This document shows positions 5,507-6,331 of a stretch of DNA of 6,331 nucleotides, piece by piece (positions within the stretch are counted from its first letter, which is position 1; each line of letters begins with the position of its first letter). Source of the stretch: Rubritepida sp. Its GTDB lineage: Bacteria > Pseudomonadota > Alphaproteobacteria > Acetobacterales > Acetobacteraceae. Made by a program: the position numbers and the translations under genes. The stretch is from positions 1-6,331 of the forward strand of contig JAQGHZ010000419.1 of NCBI GenBank assembly GCA_028291485.1, given 5' to 3'. Under the pieces are notes generated by a model, which did no database searches, had not been told where the DNA came from, and saw nothing but the letters and a program-made list of their open reading frames with translations.

Positions 5507-6331
5507 GTGGAGCAGGTAGGGTTTATCGGGCTCGGCATGATGGGCAAGCCCATGGCCGTGAACCTCGTGTCCAAGGGCGTTTCCGTGACCAGCCTCGACG
5601 CGGCGGGCGTGACCATCGCGGGCGCCACGGCGGCGGCCGATGCGGCGGCGCTGGCCAAGGCGGGCAAGCTGATCATCCTGATGCTGCCGGACAGCAGGAT
5701 CGTGGCCTCCGTGATGGAGGCGCTGCTGCCGGCGCTGCAGCCGGGCTCGCTGGTCATCGACATGGGGAGCAGCGCGCCGGGCGAGACCCGGCGCTGGGCT
5801 GCCGCGCTGAAGGCCAAGGGCTGCGGCATGCTGGACGCGCCGGTCTCTGGCTCGGTGCCCAAGGCGAGCGCGGGGACGCTCGCCATCATGGTGGGCGGCG
5901 AGGATGCCGACTACGCGAGGGCCGAGCCGGTGCTGAAGGCCATGGGCGAGAAGCTGATCCGCACGGGCGCGATCGGCAGCGCCCATGCGATGAAGGCGCT
6001 GAACAACTACGTCTATGCCGCCGGGCTGCTGGCGGTGAGCGAGGCCGCGCAGATGGCGGAGGCGCAGGGGCTCGACCTCGGCATCTTCGCGGCCGTGCTG
6101 AATGCGAGCTCGGGGCGCAACATCGCCTCGGAGACGAAGCTCGCGCAGGAGATCACCTCCGGCCGGTATGCGGGCGGTTTCCAGCTCGGGCTGATGCGCA
6201 AGGATCTGGAGACGGCGGGCAGCATCGCGGCGCAGACCGGCGTGCCCGCCGAGATGCTGCAGCTCTGCCGCGAGACCTGGACGGAGGCGCTGTCGGAATT
6301 CGGCCCGAAGGCGGACAACACCGAGATCCAC
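5507..6331 (+). CDS. 3-hydroxyisobutyrate dehydrogenase family oxidoreductase (3' end missing)
   Basis: NAD(P)-dependent beta-hydroxyacid dehydrogenase, cytoplasmic; 275 codons are present. Seen: the Rossmann motif VGFIGLGMMGKPMA (4-17), D31 at the end of the second strand (favours NAD over NADP), MLPDS (59-63), the substrate motif DAPVSGSVPKASAGTL (110-125), and the catalytic lysine K163 in GSAHAMKALNNY followed by the all-helical C-terminal domain. The last residues, ADNTEIH, resemble the family's C-terminal 'ADHTEIYRW', so only a few codons should be missing. The loop and helix after strand two are about five residues shorter than usual. Start is GTG 5507, six bases after GGGAGGG; GTG 5501 abuts that site, and ATG 5477 is in frame but lies upstream of it. 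Substrate cannot be set: 3-hydroxyisobutyrate, tartronate semialdehyde, threonate and related acids all use this fold. Confidence 0.93.
   Translation, partial: MEQVGFIGLGMMGKPMAVNLVSKGVSVTSLDAAGVTIAGATAAADAAALAKAGKLIILMLPDSRIVASVMEALLPALQPGSLVIDMGSSAPGETRRWAAALKAKGCGMLDAPVSGSVPKASAGTLAIMVGGEDADYARAEPVLKAMGEKLIRTGAIGSAHAMKALNNYVYAAGLLAVSEAAQMAEAQGLDLGIFAAVLNASSGRNIASETKLAQEITSGRYAGGFQLGLMRKDLETAGSIAAQTGVPAEMLQLCRETWTEALSEFGPKADNTEIH

Noticed and set aside
5440..5889. N-terminal extension of the DUF2848 protein by 150 residues
   Set aside because: This part is antisense to the dehydrogenase; the family N-terminus MREFEFSTPDG and a ribosome site place the start at 5439.
5354..6331. Long - strand open frame opposite the dehydrogenase
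   Set aside because: Arg/His-rich and low-complexity; the + strand has a complete set of HIBADH motifs.
1..6331. Mobile element, CRISPR, tRNA/rRNA or phage genes
   Set aside because: No transposase or integrase motifs, no regularly spaced direct repeats and no tRNA-like cloverleaf were seen on either strand.

Overview
The window is strongly GC-rich bacterial chromosome with tightly packed genes and no sign of mobile DNA. The gene order trpF-trpB-trpA, the high third-position GC and the protein sequence style point to an Alphaproteobacterium. Rhodospirillales/Acetobacteraceae (Roseomonas-like) is my best guess, made from sequence impression and not from any search.

Left part, + strand (1-2286): the end of a tryptophan operon. 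The last codons of a probable trpF are followed by trpB (tryptophan synthase beta) and trpA (alpha). trpB and trpA share an ATGA stop/start overlap, as expected for subunits of one alpha2-beta2 enzyme that converts indole-3-glycerol phosphate plus serine to tryptophan. A 13-bp hairpin that contains the trpA stop codon and is followed by a T-rich run closes the operon.

Middle part, - strand (2287-5439): three genes point left, converging on trpA. In transcription order they are a DUF2848 protein (FAH-like C-terminus), an exported alpha/beta hydrolase of the esterase-713 type, and a flavin-dependent LLM-class oxidoreductase. They are separated by gaps of 176 and 121 bases that contain GC-rich inverted repeats, so they may not be one tight operon.

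Right edge, + strand (5507-6331): a 3-hydroxyisobutyrate-dehydrogenase-family NAD(P)-dependent oxidoreductase, divergent from the DUF2848 gene across only 67 bases and cut off by the window end a few codons before its expected C-terminus.

The trp genes form one clear unit. The other four genes look like a small accessory catabolic set (hydrolase, oxidoreductase, beta-hydroxyacid dehydrogenase, DUF2848), but no substrate can be read from the sequence. I see no CRISPR, transposon, phage, defence or RNA gene here. The points worth a second look are modest: the divergent DUF2848/dehydrogenase pair, the esterase-713 homologue lacking the vicinal cysteines, a Cys in place of the PLP-contacting Ser in TrpB, and several structured intergenic palindromes.
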